Of a DNA stretch of 64,000 nucleotides, positions 39,681-48,216 are shown piece by piece. How positions within the stretch are numbered: the stretch's first letter is position 1; the number at the start of each line of letters is the position of its first letter. The position numbers were made by a program, and so were the translations under genes. The stretch comes from Pseudonocardia abyssalis. Its GTDB lineage: Bacteria > Actinomycetota > Actinomycetes > Mycobacteriales > Pseudonocardiaceae. The DNA is taken from the NCBI RefSeq assembly GCF_019263705.2, contig NZ_JADQDK010000001.1, positions 5,394,001-5,458,000 of the forward strand. The letters run 5' to 3'. The notes beneath the pieces were generated by a model. It did not search any database, was not told the DNA's origin, and worked only from the letters and a program-made list of their open reading frames with translations.

Positions 39681-40394
39681 ATGTCCGACCCCGACACCCC
39701 CGCCGGCTTCTCCCCGCGCCACGTCGCCGGTCTCGTGCGTGAGGCGATCCCACCCATGCACCCCGGCGGACGCCCGCTCGTCGCGGCCGTCGCACTCGTG
39801 TCGGGGGTCGTCCGGGCCCTGTCCGGTCGCGGCACCGCCACGGGGCTGCTGGCCACCGCCGCCACCGCCGCGTTCTTCCGCAACCCGCACCGCGTGCCGC
39901 CGCCGCGGACCGGGGTCGTGCTGGCCGCGGCCGACGGCACCGTCGCCACCGTGTCCGAGGTGCTCCCCCCGCCGGAGCTGGGGCTGTCGGCCGAGGTCGT
40001 TCCCCGCGTCAGCGTCTTCCTGTCGGTGCTCGACGTCCACACCCAGCGCATGCCCGTCGACGGGCGGGTGCTCGCCGTCGAGTACACCCCCGGCGTGTTC
40101 CTCTCCGCCGATCTCGACAAGGCCAGCGAGGACAACGAGCGCAACTCCGTGCTGCTGGAGAGCACCGGCGGCGCGCGCGTCGGTGTCGTCCAGATCGCGG
40201 GGCTGCTGGCGCGCCGGATCGTCTGCGAGGTGGCCCCCGGCGACGAGGTCGCGGCGGGGGAGACCTACGGCCTGATCCGCTTCGGCTCCCGCGTGGACAC
40301 CTACCTCCCGCCCGGCAGCGTCGTCGAGGTGGCGGTGGGGCAGCGGACCGTCGGCGGCGAGACCGTGCTGGCCGCTCTGCCGGCGGGGGCCTGA
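39681..40394 (+). CDS. psd: phosphatidylserine decarboxylase proenzyme
   Basis: The 237-residue, short PSD type is membrane associated (residues about 25-60 hydrophobic). It includes FFRNPHRVPPP near the N-terminus, DVHTQRMPVDG with the catalytic His, and the autocleavage site in IRFGSRVD near the C-terminus. Cleavage at Gly-Ser leaves a pyruvoyl group on the small subunit. It makes phosphatidylethanolamine from the product of the next gene, pssA, 3 bases away. Confidence 0.93.
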   Translation: MSDPDTPAGFSPRHVAGLVREAIPPMHPGGRPLVAAVALVSGVVRALSGRGTATGLLATAATAAFFRNPHRVPPPRTGVVLAAADGTVATVSEVLPPPELGLSAEVVPRVSVFLSVLDVHTQRMPVDGRVLAVEYTPGVFLSADLDKASEDNERNSVLLESTGGARVGVVQIAGLLARRIVCEVAPGDEVAAGETYGLIRFGSRVDTYLPPGSVVEVAVGQRTVGGETVLAALPAGA

Positions 40395-40397
40395 CCG

Positions 40398-41411
40398 GTG
40401 CCCGCCCCCTATCCCGCGGGCGTCCGGCTGCTGCCCAACGCCGTCACGGTCATCGCGCTGAGCGCCGGGCTGTCGGCGGTCTACTTCGCGCTCGGCGAGC
40501 GGTTCGACATGGCGGTGCTCGCCGTCGGGGTCGCCGCGCTCTGCGACGCGCTCGACGGGCGCCTGGCCCGGCTCCTCGACGCCAGCACCCGGATCGGCGC
40601 GGAGCTCGACTCGCTCGCCGACCTCGTGTCCTTCGGGGTGTCGCCCGCGCTCGTCCTCTACGTCTGGCAGCTCCAGTCGTGGCAGATCGGCGGCGAGGGC
40701 CGGTTCGGCTGGGTCGTCGCGCTGACGTTCACCGTGTGCATGGCGCTGCGGCTCGCGCGGTTCAACACGCTTCTCGACGAGGAGGACGCGTACCCGTTCA
40801 CCAAGGAGTTCTTCGTCGGGGTGCCCGCGCCCGCCGCGGCGCTCGTGGCCGGGATCCCGTTGTTCACCTCGCTGCAGCTGGGCGAGGGATGGTGGTCGGC
40901 CCCGGTCGTCGTCGGGGTGTGGATGCTGGTCGCGGCTGGGCTGATGGTGAGCAGGCTGCCGACGCTGTCGTTCAAGACCGTGCGGGTCGCGCCGCGGCTG
41001 ATCGCGCCGCTGCTGGTGCTCGTCGGGCTGCTGGCCGCGGTGCTGGTGACCGCCCCGTTCCTGACCCTGGCCGCGATCGGTGTGCTCTACCTCTGCGCGC
41101 TGCCGTACACGGTCCACCGCCACCGTTGGTTGTCCCGGCACCCGGAGGCGTGGGACGTGCCCGGTCGTGAGCGCCGCGCCGTGGTCCGCGCCGCGCGGTC
41201 GGCCCGGCGGCTGGGGCTGCGTCCGCCGCTGCGCCGCCGCGTCGCGGGCCGGGCCAGCGAGGTGGCCGGCCGCGCCCGCGGTGCCGTCGCGGGGGCCGTC
41301 CGGCGCCTGGGCGACGACGGTCCGCCGCAGCGCCGCGCCCCCGGACCGGGCCCGGCCGCGCCCCCGCCCGACCGCAACCGCCTGGGCCTGCGCCGGGCCC
41401 GTCGCCGCTGA
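40398..41411 (+). CDS. pssA: CDP-diacylglycerol-serine O-phosphatidyltransferase
   Basis: The 337-residue membrane enzyme has the CDP-alcohol phosphotransferase motif DALDGRLAR with GAELDSLAD ahead of FGVSPA (about residues 50-85). About eight hydrophobic helices follow. It makes phosphatidylserine, the substrate of Psd. The C-terminal 90 residues are basic, Arg/Ala/Pro-rich and probably disordered; this extension is longer than in most homologues. It starts with GTG at 40398. Confidence 0.92.
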   Translation: MPAPYPAGVRLLPNAVTVIALSAGLSAVYFALGERFDMAVLAVGVAALCDALDGRLARLLDASTRIGAELDSLADLVSFGVSPALVLYVWQLQSWQIGGEGRFGWVVALTFTVCMALRLARFNTLLDEEDAYPFTKEFFVGVPAPAAALVAGIPLFTSLQLGEGWWSAPVVVGVWMLVAAGLMVSRLPTLSFKTVRVAPRLIAPLLVLVGLLAAVLVTAPFLTLAAIGVLYLCALPYTVHRHRWLSRHPEAWDVPGRERRAVVRAARSARRLGLRPPLRRRVAGRASEVAGRARGAVAGAVRRLGDDGPPQRRAPGPGPAAPPPDRNRLGLRRARRR

Positions 41412-41418
41412 CGCCCGC

Positions 41419-41482
41419 CCCGGCGAGTTCGCCGTCCCCGCCCGGCGAGTTTGCCGTCGTACGTGAGCGGCACACTCGGCGG
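41419..41482. repeat. REP-like element between pssA and AAA gene
   Basis: Two 18-bp copies of CCCGGCGAGTT(C/T)GCCGTC at 41419-41436 and 41441-41458 differ at one base. The second copy pairs imperfectly with CGGCACACTCGGCGGG just downstream, so the element can fold as a hairpin, as REP elements do. Confidence 0.7.
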
Positions 41483-41500
41483 GGTGGATAGCGTGGGGTC

Positions 41501-43714
41501 GTGATCACGCTCGTCGCCCGGCTCGCCGCGTCCGCCGCCGATGCCCGGCGGGGGGTCGTGCGGCTGCATCCCGAAGTGCTCGACGCGCTCGGCCTGCGCT
41601 CCTGGGACGCCGTGACGCTCACCGGCGCCCGCGTGACGACCGCACTCGCCGCACCGGGGGACGGGCCGCCGGGGCAGGCCACCCTCGACGACGTGACGCT
41701 GTCGAACGCCGGCCTGTCCGACGGGGCCGCGGTCGTCGTGGCCGCGGCGGGGGTCGAGCCCGCGCGGCGAGTGCAGCTGACCGGGTCGCGGTTGGCCAGG
41801 GCGTCGGTGTCGCCGGAGACGCTGCGGCTGGCACTGCTCGGCAAGATCGTGACCGGCGGCGACGCCGTGTCGCTGCTCCCGCAGGACCTCGAACCCGCCC
41901 CCGGGCTGGACCCGTCGCTCGCCCGGCAGCGCATCGCGGGGGCGTTGGGCGGGGCGTGGACCACGGAGCTGCTGACGGTGGCGGCGGTGGAACCGGCCGG
42001 GGCGGTCACCGTGCACCCGAGCAGCGTCGTCGGCTGGCACGACGGCCCGTCGACCGCGGACGCACCCACCCCCGCGACTCCCTCCCTCCCCCTCCGCGAG
42101 TCGCCGGTCTCCCGCCCCCGAGTCGCCGACATGGCGCCCGCCGCCCCGACCCCCGCCCTGTCCGTCGAGGACCTGATCGGCAACACCGACGCCGCGCGTC
42201 GCCTCGCGGAGTGGCTGGAGCTGAGCCTGGACCGCCCCGAGCTCCTCGCCCGGCTCGGCGGGTCGGCGCGGCTCGGCGTGCTCGTCGTGGGGCCGGAGGG
42301 CGTCGGCAAGACGACACTCGTGCGGAGCGTCGCCTCCGCGGTCGGCGCGCGATGCGTCGAGCTCGCCGGGCCCGCGGTGGTGGCCACGGCCGACGCCTCC
42401 CAGCGCGTGCACGACGTCCTGGCCGCGGCGCGCACGGCGGCGCGGGCCGGGGAGCGCGTGCTCCTGCTCGTCACCGACGTCGAGGCGCTGCTCCCGGTGG
42501 CCGCTCCGCCGCCGCTCTCGACGCTGGTCCTCGACGCGCTCCGCGAGACCCTCTCCGTCCCCGGGCTGGTGCTGGTCGCCACGACGTCGGCCCCCGAGGC
42601 CGTCGATCCGCGGCTGCGCGCCCCCGATCTCGCCGATCGCGAGCTGGGTCTCGCCCTGCCCGACCTGCGCGTCCGCACCGAACTGCTGCGCCGCCTCCTC
42701 GCCGCGGTGCCCGTGGCCGACGGCGTCGACCTGAAGGCGGTGGCCGAGCGGACGCCCGGGTTCGTCGTCGCCGACCTCGTCGCGCTGCGCCGCGAGGCCG
42801 CCGTGCGCGCAGCCCTGCGCGGCGGGGACGACATCGGCCAGCAGGACCTGCTCGACGCCGTCGGCTCCGTCCGGCCGATCTCCATGTCGTCCTCGGCGAC
42901 GCTGCAGACCGGCGGGATCACCCTCGATCAGGTCGGCGACATGGTCGAGGTCAAGCAGGCGCTGACCGAGGCGGTGCTGTGGCCGCTGCAGTACCCCGAC
43001 TCGTTCGCGCGGCTCGGTGTCGCCCCGCCGCGCGGAGTGCTCGTCTACGGCCCGCCCGGCTGCGGCAAGACGTTCCTGCTGCGCGCGCTCGCGGGCACCG
43101 GACAGCTCAACGTCATCGCCGTGAAGGGGGCGGAGCTTCTGGACAAGTACGTGGGGGAGTCGGAGCGGGCGGTGCGCGAGCTGTTCCGCCGGGCCGCGGA
43201 CGCCGCGCCCGCGCTGGTCTTCCTCGACGAGATCGACGCGCTGGCCCCGCGCCGTGGCGGGTCCACCGACTCCGGGGTGGCCGACCGCGTCGTGGCCGCG
43301 CTGCTCACCGAGCTGGACGGTGCGGAGCCGCTACGCGACGTCGTGGTCGTCGGCGCGACGAACCGGCCCGACCTGATCGATCCCGCGCTGCTGCGACCGG
43401 GCCGCCTCGAGCGCCTGATCTACGTGCCGCCGCCGGACGCCGAGGCGCGCGCCGACATCCTGCGCGCCGCGGGGCGCAACACGCCGCTCGCCGACGATGT
43501 CGACCTCGATGCGCTCGGGGCCGACCTGGACGGCTACTCCGCGGCCGACTGCGCCGCGGTGCTGCGCGAGGCCGCGCTCACCGCGATGCGGGAGTCCCGC
43601 GAGGCCGCGGAGGTGACGGCGGCGCACATCGCGGCGGCCCGGGCCGCCGTGCCCGCGTCGCTCGACCCGGTGCAGCTCGCGGAGCTCGCCGCGTACGCCG
43701 AGCGCCGCGGGTGA
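41501..43714 (+). CDS. CDC48-like tandem AAA ATPase (Rv0435c type)
   Basis: The 737-residue protein starts at GTG 41501. It has an N-terminal CDC48 double-psi-barrel-like domain (about 1-185), a proline-rich linker (190-220) and two AAA modules. D1 has Walker A GPEGVGKTT (about 265) but its Walker B reads LLLVTDVEA, lacking the catalytic Glu. D2 has GPPGCGKTF (about 517), VFLDEIDAL and ATNRPDLIDPALLRPGR. D2 should be the active ring; D1 is probably structural. The linker is encoded by a REP-like sequence also found at 55571. Position after pssA matches M. tuberculosis. Confidence 0.92.
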   Translation: MITLVARLAASAADARRGVVRLHPEVLDALGLRSWDAVTLTGARVTTALAAPGDGPPGQATLDDVTLSNAGLSDGAAVVVAAAGVEPARRVQLTGSRLARASVSPETLRLALLGKIVTGGDAVSLLPQDLEPAPGLDPSLARQRIAGALGGAWTTELLTVAAVEPAGAVTVHPSSVVGWHDGPSTADAPTPATPSLPLRESPVSRPRVADMAPAAPTPALSVEDLIGNTDAARRLAEWLELSLDRPELLARLGGSARLGVLVVGPEGVGKTTLVRSVASAVGARCVELAGPAVVATADASQRVHDVLAAARTAARAGERVLLLVTDVEALLPVAAPPPLSTLVLDALRETLSVPGLVLVATTSAPEAVDPRLRAPDLADRELGLALPDLRVRTELLRRLLAAVPVADGVDLKAVAERTPGFVVADLVALRREAAVRAALRGGDDIGQQDLLDAVGSVRPISMSSSATLQTGGITLDQVGDMVEVKQALTEAVLWPLQYPDSFARLGVAPPRGVLVYGPPGCGKTFLLRALAGTGQLNVIAVKGAELLDKYVGESERAVRELFRRAADAAPALVFLDEIDALAPRRGGSTDSGVADRVVAALLTELDGAEPLRDVVVVGATNRPDLIDPALLRPGRLERLIYVPPPDAEARADILRAAGRNTPLADDVDLDALGADLDGYSAADCAAVLREAALTAMRESREAAEVTAAHIAAARAAVPASLDPVQLAELAAYAERRG
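42092..42130. repeat. REP-like sequence inside the AAA gene linker
   Basis: A 39-base stretch holding CCGCGAGTCGC and, 16 bases on, CCCCCGAGTCG matches the intergenic element at 55571-55607 almost base for base. It encodes the low-complexity linker around residues 198-210 of the AAA ATPase without breaking the frame. Confidence 0.7.
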
Positions 43715-43717
43715 GCG

Positions 43718-44422
43718 TCAGGCGCCCTGGTAGTCGCGGGTCAGGATGATGACGACGCCCGCGGTGGAGTCCTGGATGCCGTCGAAGCGCGGCTCGACGC
43801 GCAGGCCGAAGGCGGTGCCCAGGAACTCGGCGGCGTCGCGCTCCGCGGTGCCCTCGCGGTAGTAGACCGTGGAGGTCGGGATGAGGCCGTTGTAGCCGCC
43901 GGTGTCGGTGACGGTCCAGCCCGCCGCCTCGAAGTCGGCCGCGCCGCGGGCCGCGAGCCCCGGGATCGTGCTGTTGTTGTAGACGCGCAGCGGCATGCGG
44001 ACGCTCTCGGCGCCACCGCCGGACCCGACGCCGCTGCCGGTCCCGCCGCCTGCTCCGGTGCCCGTGCCGGACCCGGTGCCACCGGTGCCCGTGCCGCCGG
44101 TCCCGTCCGCGCCCTCACCGGGCGCCGCGATCCCGCCCGTGGGTTCCGGACCGAACGAGGGCACGGGAACGCCGCCCTCGCCACCGGTCGCACCGTCGGT
44201 GGGGGCCACCCCGCCGGGGGGCGTGACGCCGTCGGTGGGGGTGAAGCCGTTGCCGGGGGCGGCGCTGACGCTCGTGGCCGGGGCGGCACTCGAACCGCTG
44301 TCGCCGCCGCCGGTGGCCAGCGTGGCGATGCCGATGATGCCGGCGACGGCGCCCACCCCGAGCAGGGCGAGACCGCCGATCCGCAGGGGCGACGGTCCCC
44401 CGGACGGGGCGGGTGCGGTCAC
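43718..44422 (-). CDS. LytR_C-domain membrane protein
   Basis: The 234-residue protein has a short cytoplasmic N-terminus, one membrane helix at about 15-35 (LALLGVGAVAGIIGIATLA) and a long Gly/Thr/Pro-rich extracellular linker. The LytR C-terminal domain spans about 140-232 (MPLRVYNNSTIPGLAARGAA, then YYREGTAERDAAEFLG). It matches Rv0431 in the same genomic neighbourhood. The GTG start at 44422 has CGGAGG upstream, and this ribosome-binding site can pair with a CCTCCG further upstream (44429-44458). Confidence 0.9.
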   Translation of the reverse strand: MTAPAPSGGPSPLRIGGLALLGVGAVAGIIGIATLATGGGDSGSSAAPATSVSAAPGNGFTPTDGVTPPGGVAPTDGATGGEGGVPVPSFGPEPTGGIAAPGEGADGTGGTGTGGTGSGTGTGAGGGTGSGVGSGGGAESVRMPLRVYNNSTIPGLAARGAADFEAAGWTVTDTGGYNGLIPTSTVYYREGTAERDAAEFLGTAFGLRVEPRFDGIQDSTAGVVIILTRDYQGA

Positions 44423-44428
44423 GAGCGT

Positions 44429-44458
44429 CCTCCGATGTCAGGTCAGGTCGTACGGAGG
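44429..44458 (-). promoter_or_regulatory. hairpin sequestering the ribosome-binding site
   Basis: On the minus strand CCTCCG (44458-44453) and CGGAGG (44434-44429) are complementary, with 18 bases between. The second arm is the Shine-Dalgarno of the LytR_C gene, 6 bases before its GTG. Pairing would hide it. Confidence 0.5.
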
Positions 44459-44470
44459 ATCATGGTGTCC

Positions 44471-44836
44471 CTACCAGGGCTCGATGCCCAGCCGACGCGC
44501 CGCACGGGTGCGTTGCCGACTCTGCCGGAGCCTGCGCAGCCGCTTGACGAGCAGCGGATCGGCGGCGAGTGCCTCCGGCTTGTCGACGAGCGCGTTCAGC
44601 ACCTGGTAGTAGCGTGTGGCGGACATGTCGAACAGCTCGCGGATCGCCTGTTCCTTGGCCCCCGCGTACTTCCACCACTGGCCCTCGAAGGCGAGGATCT
44701 CCCGCTCCCGGCGGTCCAGGACACGGGCGGTGCTGCTGCCTGTGGCGGATGCCCCACTGGCTTCGGTGGCGGACTCCATCACGCTCCTCGCGGCCTCGCT
44801 CAACTGAATGACACGCGTGTCATTCACGGCGGCCAT
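44471..44836 (-). CDS. DUF3263 protein
   Basis: The 121-residue helical protein has the DUF3263 core [40 protein letters not shown] and [20 protein letters not shown]. The region [20 protein letters not shown] looks like an HTH, so DNA binding is likely. It is the orthologue of Rv0430. The next minus-strand gene, LytR_C, follows 48 bases on. Divergent def begins 83 bases away. Confidence 0.9.
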   Translation of the reverse strand: MAAVNDTRVIQLSEAARSVMESATEASGASATGSSTARVLDRREREILAFEGQWWKYAGAKEQAIRELFDMSATRYYQVLNALVDKPEALAADPLLVKRLRRLRQSRQRTRAARRLGIEPW

Positions 44837-44919
44837 TCAACCACGGGGGACCGACAGGACCGGGGCAGGGACGCGCCGCCCGACGGGTGACGATCCGGTA
44901 CGTCGTAGGCTCCGGACCC

Positions 44920-45492
44920 GTGGCCGTCCGACCGATCCGCATCATCGGTGATCCCGTCCTGCACACCCCCACGCGACCCGTCGAGGCGTTCGACGACGAG
45001 CTGAAGGTGCTGGTCGCGGACATGTTCGACACGATGGCCGCCGCCGAGGGGGTGGGTCTCGCGGCCAACCAGGTCGGCGTCGACCTGCGGGTGTTCGTCT
45101 ACGACTGCCCGGACGAGGTCACCCGTTCGCGCGTGCGCGGCGTCGTCGTCAACCCGGTGCTGGAGACCACGCCCCGGCCGGAGGGCATGCCCGACCCCGA
45201 CGACGACGAGGAGGGCTGCCTCTCGGTGCCGGGTGAGGCGTTCCCGACGGGCCGCGCGGAGTGGGCGAAGGTCACGGGGGTCGACGTGGACGGCGCGCCG
45301 GTCGAGGTCGAGGGGCACGGGTTCCTCGCCCGCTGCCTGCAGCACGAGGTCGACCACCTCGACGGTGTGATCTACGTCGACCGGCTCGTCGGGCGCAACG
45401 CCCGTGCGGCGAAGAAGACGCTGCGCAGGCTCGGCTGGGGCGTCCCCGGGCTCGCGTGGGACCCGTCGACCCAGCTCGCCGAGGACGTCTAG
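44920..45492 (+). CDS. def: peptide deformylase
   Basis: The 190-residue enzyme starts at GTG 44920 and removes the formyl group from new proteins. All three motifs are present: [19 protein letters not shown] with the metal-binding Cys, and QHEVDHLDG with two His ligands and the catalytic Glu. The C-terminal extension ([15 protein letters not shown]) is normal for actinobacterial PDF. Its TAG stop overlaps the stop of the convergent response regulator within CTAG (45489-45492). Confidence 0.95.
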   Translation: MAVRPIRIIGDPVLHTPTRPVEAFDDELKVLVADMFDTMAAAEGVGLAANQVGVDLRVFVYDCPDEVTRSRVRGVVVNPVLETTPRPEGMPDPDDDEEGCLSVPGEAFPTGRAEWAKVTGVDVDGAPVEVEGHGFLARCLQHEVDHLDGVIYVDRLVGRNARAAKKTLRRLGWGVPGLAWDPSTQLAEDV

Positions 45493-46124
45493 CGCACCTG
45501 GCCGTGCTCCCAGGCCCAGACGGCGATCTCCGTGCGGTTCCGGGCGTCGAGCTTGTGCTGGACGTTCGTCAGGTGCGTCTTGACGGTGGAGAGCGAGACG
45601 AACAGCTCCGCCGCGATCTCCGCGTTGGTGCGCCCGCGGGCCACCGAGCGCACGACGTCGAGCTCGCGCGGGGACAGCACCCCGTCGACGGATGCGGGGC
45701 GCGTCGGCTCGGCGAAGTGCTCCAGCAGGCGCACCGTGACCGCGGGGGAGACCAGGGCCTCGCCCGCGGCGGCCGCGCGCACCGCCTCCACCAGCAGCCG
45801 CGGCCCGGCGTCCTTGAGCAGGAACCCGCACGCACCGGCGCGCAGGGCGCCGTAGACGTACTCGTCGAGGTCGAAGGTGGTCACGACGACGATCCGCGGC
45901 GGCTCGGCGTCGGCGGTGAGCAGGCGGGTGGCCTCCAGCCCGTCGAGCTCGGGCATGCGGATGTCCATCAGCACGACGTCGGGGCGCAGGTCCCTGGAGC
46001 GCGCCACGGCGTCGACGCCGGTGCCCGCCTCGCCGACGACCTCGATGCCGTCCTCGGCGGAGAGGATCAGCCGGAACCCGGTGCGGACCATCTCCTGGTC
46101 GTCGGCGAGCAGGACGCGGATCAC
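45489..46124 (-). CDS. NarL/LuxR-type response regulator
   Basis: The 211-residue regulator has a receiver ([14 protein letters not shown], phospho-Asp in [10 protein letters not shown] at about 53, Lys in FLLKDAG) and a LuxR HTH ([34 protein letters not shown]). The GTG at 46124 overlaps the kinase stop in a GTGA quartet. Its partner kinase is frameshifted in this sequence. The divergent ABC transporter at 47.4-49.9 kb is the expected target. Confidence 0.92.
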   Translation of the reverse strand: MIRVLLADDQEMVRTGFRLILSAEDGIEVVGEAGTGVDAVARSRDLRPDVVLMDIRMPELDGLEATRLLTADAEPPRIVVVTTFDLDEYVYGALRAGACGFLLKDAGPRLLVEAVRAAAAGEALVSPAVTVRLLEHFAEPTRPASVDGVLSPRELDVVRSVARGRTNAEIAAELFVSLSTVKTHLTNVQHKLDARNRTEIAVWAWEHGQVR

Positions 46125-47273
46125 CGGCGCACCACCAGCGGGATCCGGGCCGACACGGTCCACAGGCCCGGCCCGGCCGGGCCCGCGGTCAGGTCGCCGC
46201 CCAGCGCGGTGACCCGCTCGGCCATCCCGACCAGCCCGAACCCGCGCGGCCCGGGTGCGGGCAGCGTGGACGGCACCCCGTCGTTGCGCACCGACACGAG
46301 CAGTGCCTCCGCACGCAACCGGAGATCGACCTCCACGGCCGCGGCGTCCGGAGCGTGCCGCCGGACGTTGGTCAGAGCCTCCTGGACGACCCGGTAGCCG
46401 GTGGCGGCCACCCCGGCGGGCAGGACGGCGTGCACCAGCCCGGGGTCGCCGGCGAGCCGCACCACCTCCCCGTCGGGGTCGAACCGCGACACCAGCGACG
46501 GCAGCCCGGCCAGCTCGGCACCGGGCGTGCGCGCACCCTCCGCGTCCTGGCCGCGCAGCACGCCGACCATCGCGCGCATCGCCGCCATCGCGTCGACGCC
46601 GGCGGTCTCGATCGCGGCGAGGGCGCGGTCGACGTCGTCGGGGGAGCTGCGGGCCACGACGGAGGCGGCCTGCGCGGCCACGATGATGCCGGTGACGTGG
46701 TGGGCGACGACGTCGTGCAGGTCGCGGGCCAGCTCCATCCGCTCGGCGGACCGGACCTCCTCCAGCGCCGCGCGGCGACGGGTCTCGGTGTCGCGCACGA
46801 GCAGCCCGATCCCCACCGCGCCGCCCCAACCCAGCGCGGAGAGCACGGAGAGGGACGGGGCCGCCCCCTCCGGGGTGCGCAGCAGCGCCGACCCGACGAT
46901 CGCCAGCGCGGCGACCGCAGTGAGGAGCACCGCGGGTCGCAGGGGGGGCCCTGCGGAGCACCGCGATCACGAGGACGGCCAGCGCGAGCTGCTCGGCGAA
47001 GGAGATGTCGGTGGCGGCCGGTGCGCCCGCCCCGGCCGTGATCGTCGTCAGGACGATCGAGGCACCCAGCGCGACCGCCGCGACCGGGACCAGCGCCACA
47101 TCCCCGCGGCGGCGCCACAGCACGATCAGCGGGACGACGAGCCCTCCCACCAGGTTGAACCGCGATCCGCCGGAGACCAGGAGCACGACGTCGACGAGGT
47201 ACCAGAACAGGTAGCCGAGGATCTCGGCGGTGAGCCCGGAGTGCCGCCGGACCCCGCGGAGCAGTCGGATCAC
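46121..47273 (-). pseudogene. histidine kinase, frameshifted at a G7 run
   Basis: From GTG 47273 one frame gives five hydrophobic segments up to LALAVLVIAVLRRAPP. The rest of the kinase continues in another frame: a membrane stretch LLTAVAALAIVGSALL, the phospho-His in ARDLHDVVAHHVTG, N-box QEALTNVRRHAPD and G-box GFGLVGMAERV. The switch is at seven G (46942-46948 on the plus strand). Deleting one base joins the frames and gives 383 residues, right for a NarX-like kinase. Either a sequencing error in a homopolymer or a real, possibly phase-variable, mutation. Confidence 0.85.
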
Positions 47274-47392
47274 GGACGCAGCCTAGGTCCGGCGCCGGCG
47301 CCGGACCCTCGTCCGGAAGTACGAGCACCCGGACGGGGACTCGGTCCGTCGACCGAGGTGGCGGGGCCCCGCCGCGCGGCATCGTCCCGGTC

Positions 47393-47503
47393 ATGGATCT
47401 GATCACGACGGTGCTGGGCACCGCGGCATGGACGGCGGGCGTGCTCCTGCTCCTGGTGATGGCGGCGCTGCCGTGGCTCGAGAACGTCGGGGACCGCGGA
47501 TGA
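47393..47503 (+). CDS. 36-residue membrane microprotein
   Basis: A short open frame starts with ATG at 47393 and encodes MDLITTVLGTAAWTAGVLLL followed by a few more hydrophobic residues and LENVGDRG. It is nearly all one membrane helix. Its TGA overlaps the ATG of the ABC ATPase in an ATGA quartet (47500-47503), so the two are probably translated together. It may be a small subunit of the transporter. No strong ribosome-binding site is seen. Confidence 0.6.
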   Translation: MDLITTVLGTAAWTAGVLLLLVMAALPWLENVGDRG

Positions 47504-48216
47504 ACCCGGTCCTGCGCGGGGTGCGCCTCACCCACCGGTTCGGCGCCACGACGGTGCTGCACGACGTCGACATCGCGGTGCACCCGGGCGAGACCGTCGC
47601 GGTGACGGGGCCGTCGGGGTCGGGGAAGTCGACGCTGCTGCACTGCCTGGCCGGGATCCTGCGGCCCGCCGAGGGGGAGGTGTGGCTGGGACCGGACCGG
47701 ATCGACGGGTGGTCGGAGTCGCGGCGCACCGCGCTGCGCGGGGCCCGGCTGGGGTTCGTGTTCCAGTTCGGTCAGCTGCTGCCGGAGCTGCCCGCGGTGG
47801 AGAACGTGGCGCTGCCGCTGATGCTGGGCGGGATGCGCCGCGGCGAGGCCGTCGCGCGGGCGGCGGCGTGGTTCCGGCCGCTCGGGCTCGACGGGCTCGA
47901 GCAGCGGCGGCCCGGCCAGCTCTCCGGGGGGCAGGAGCAGCGCGTCGCGATCGCGCGGGCGCTCGTCACCTCGCCGGAGGTGGTGTTCGCGGACGAGCCC
48001 ACCGGCGCCCTCGACTCCGCCACCGGTGAGCGGATCATGGCGCTGCTGCGCGACCTGGTGACGCGCACCGGCACCGCGCTCGTCGTCGTCACCCACGACG
48101 CGGAGGTGGCGGCCCGCTGCCATCGCACGGTGGTGCTGCGCGACGGTCGCCCTGTGCCGGTCGATGCCGCGCCGCCCGTCGGGTGGCTCGCCGCCGACGA
48201 GCGGGTGGTCCGGTGA
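47500..48216 (+). CDS. ABC transporter ATPase (LolD/MacB type)
   Basis: The 238-residue ATPase has Walker A GPSGSGKST, Q-loop FQFGQLLPELPAVENVALPL, signature LSGGQEQR and Walker B VVFADEPTGALDSATG. This is typical of the MacB/LolD/BceA group that powers FtsX-like permeases without transporting through a classic channel. The permease follows with a GTGA overlap. A divergent two-component system beside it is the common arrangement for antimicrobial-peptide resistance. Confidence 0.93.
   Translation: MNPVLRGVRLTHRFGATTVLHDVDIAVHPGETVAVTGPSGSGKSTLLHCLAGILRPAEGEVWLGPDRIDGWSESRRTALRGARLGFVFQFGQLLPELPAVENVALPLMLGGMRRGEAVARAAAWFRPLGLDGLEQRRPGQLSGGQEQRVAIARALVTSPEVVFADEPTGALDSATGERIMALLRDLVTRTGTALVVVTHDAEVAARCHRTVVLRDGRPVPVDAAPPVGWLAADERVVR

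Noticed and set aside
39513..41141. 542-codon minus-strand frame opposite psd and pssA
   Set aside because: Both plus-strand genes have complete family motifs; the antisense reading is low-complexity.
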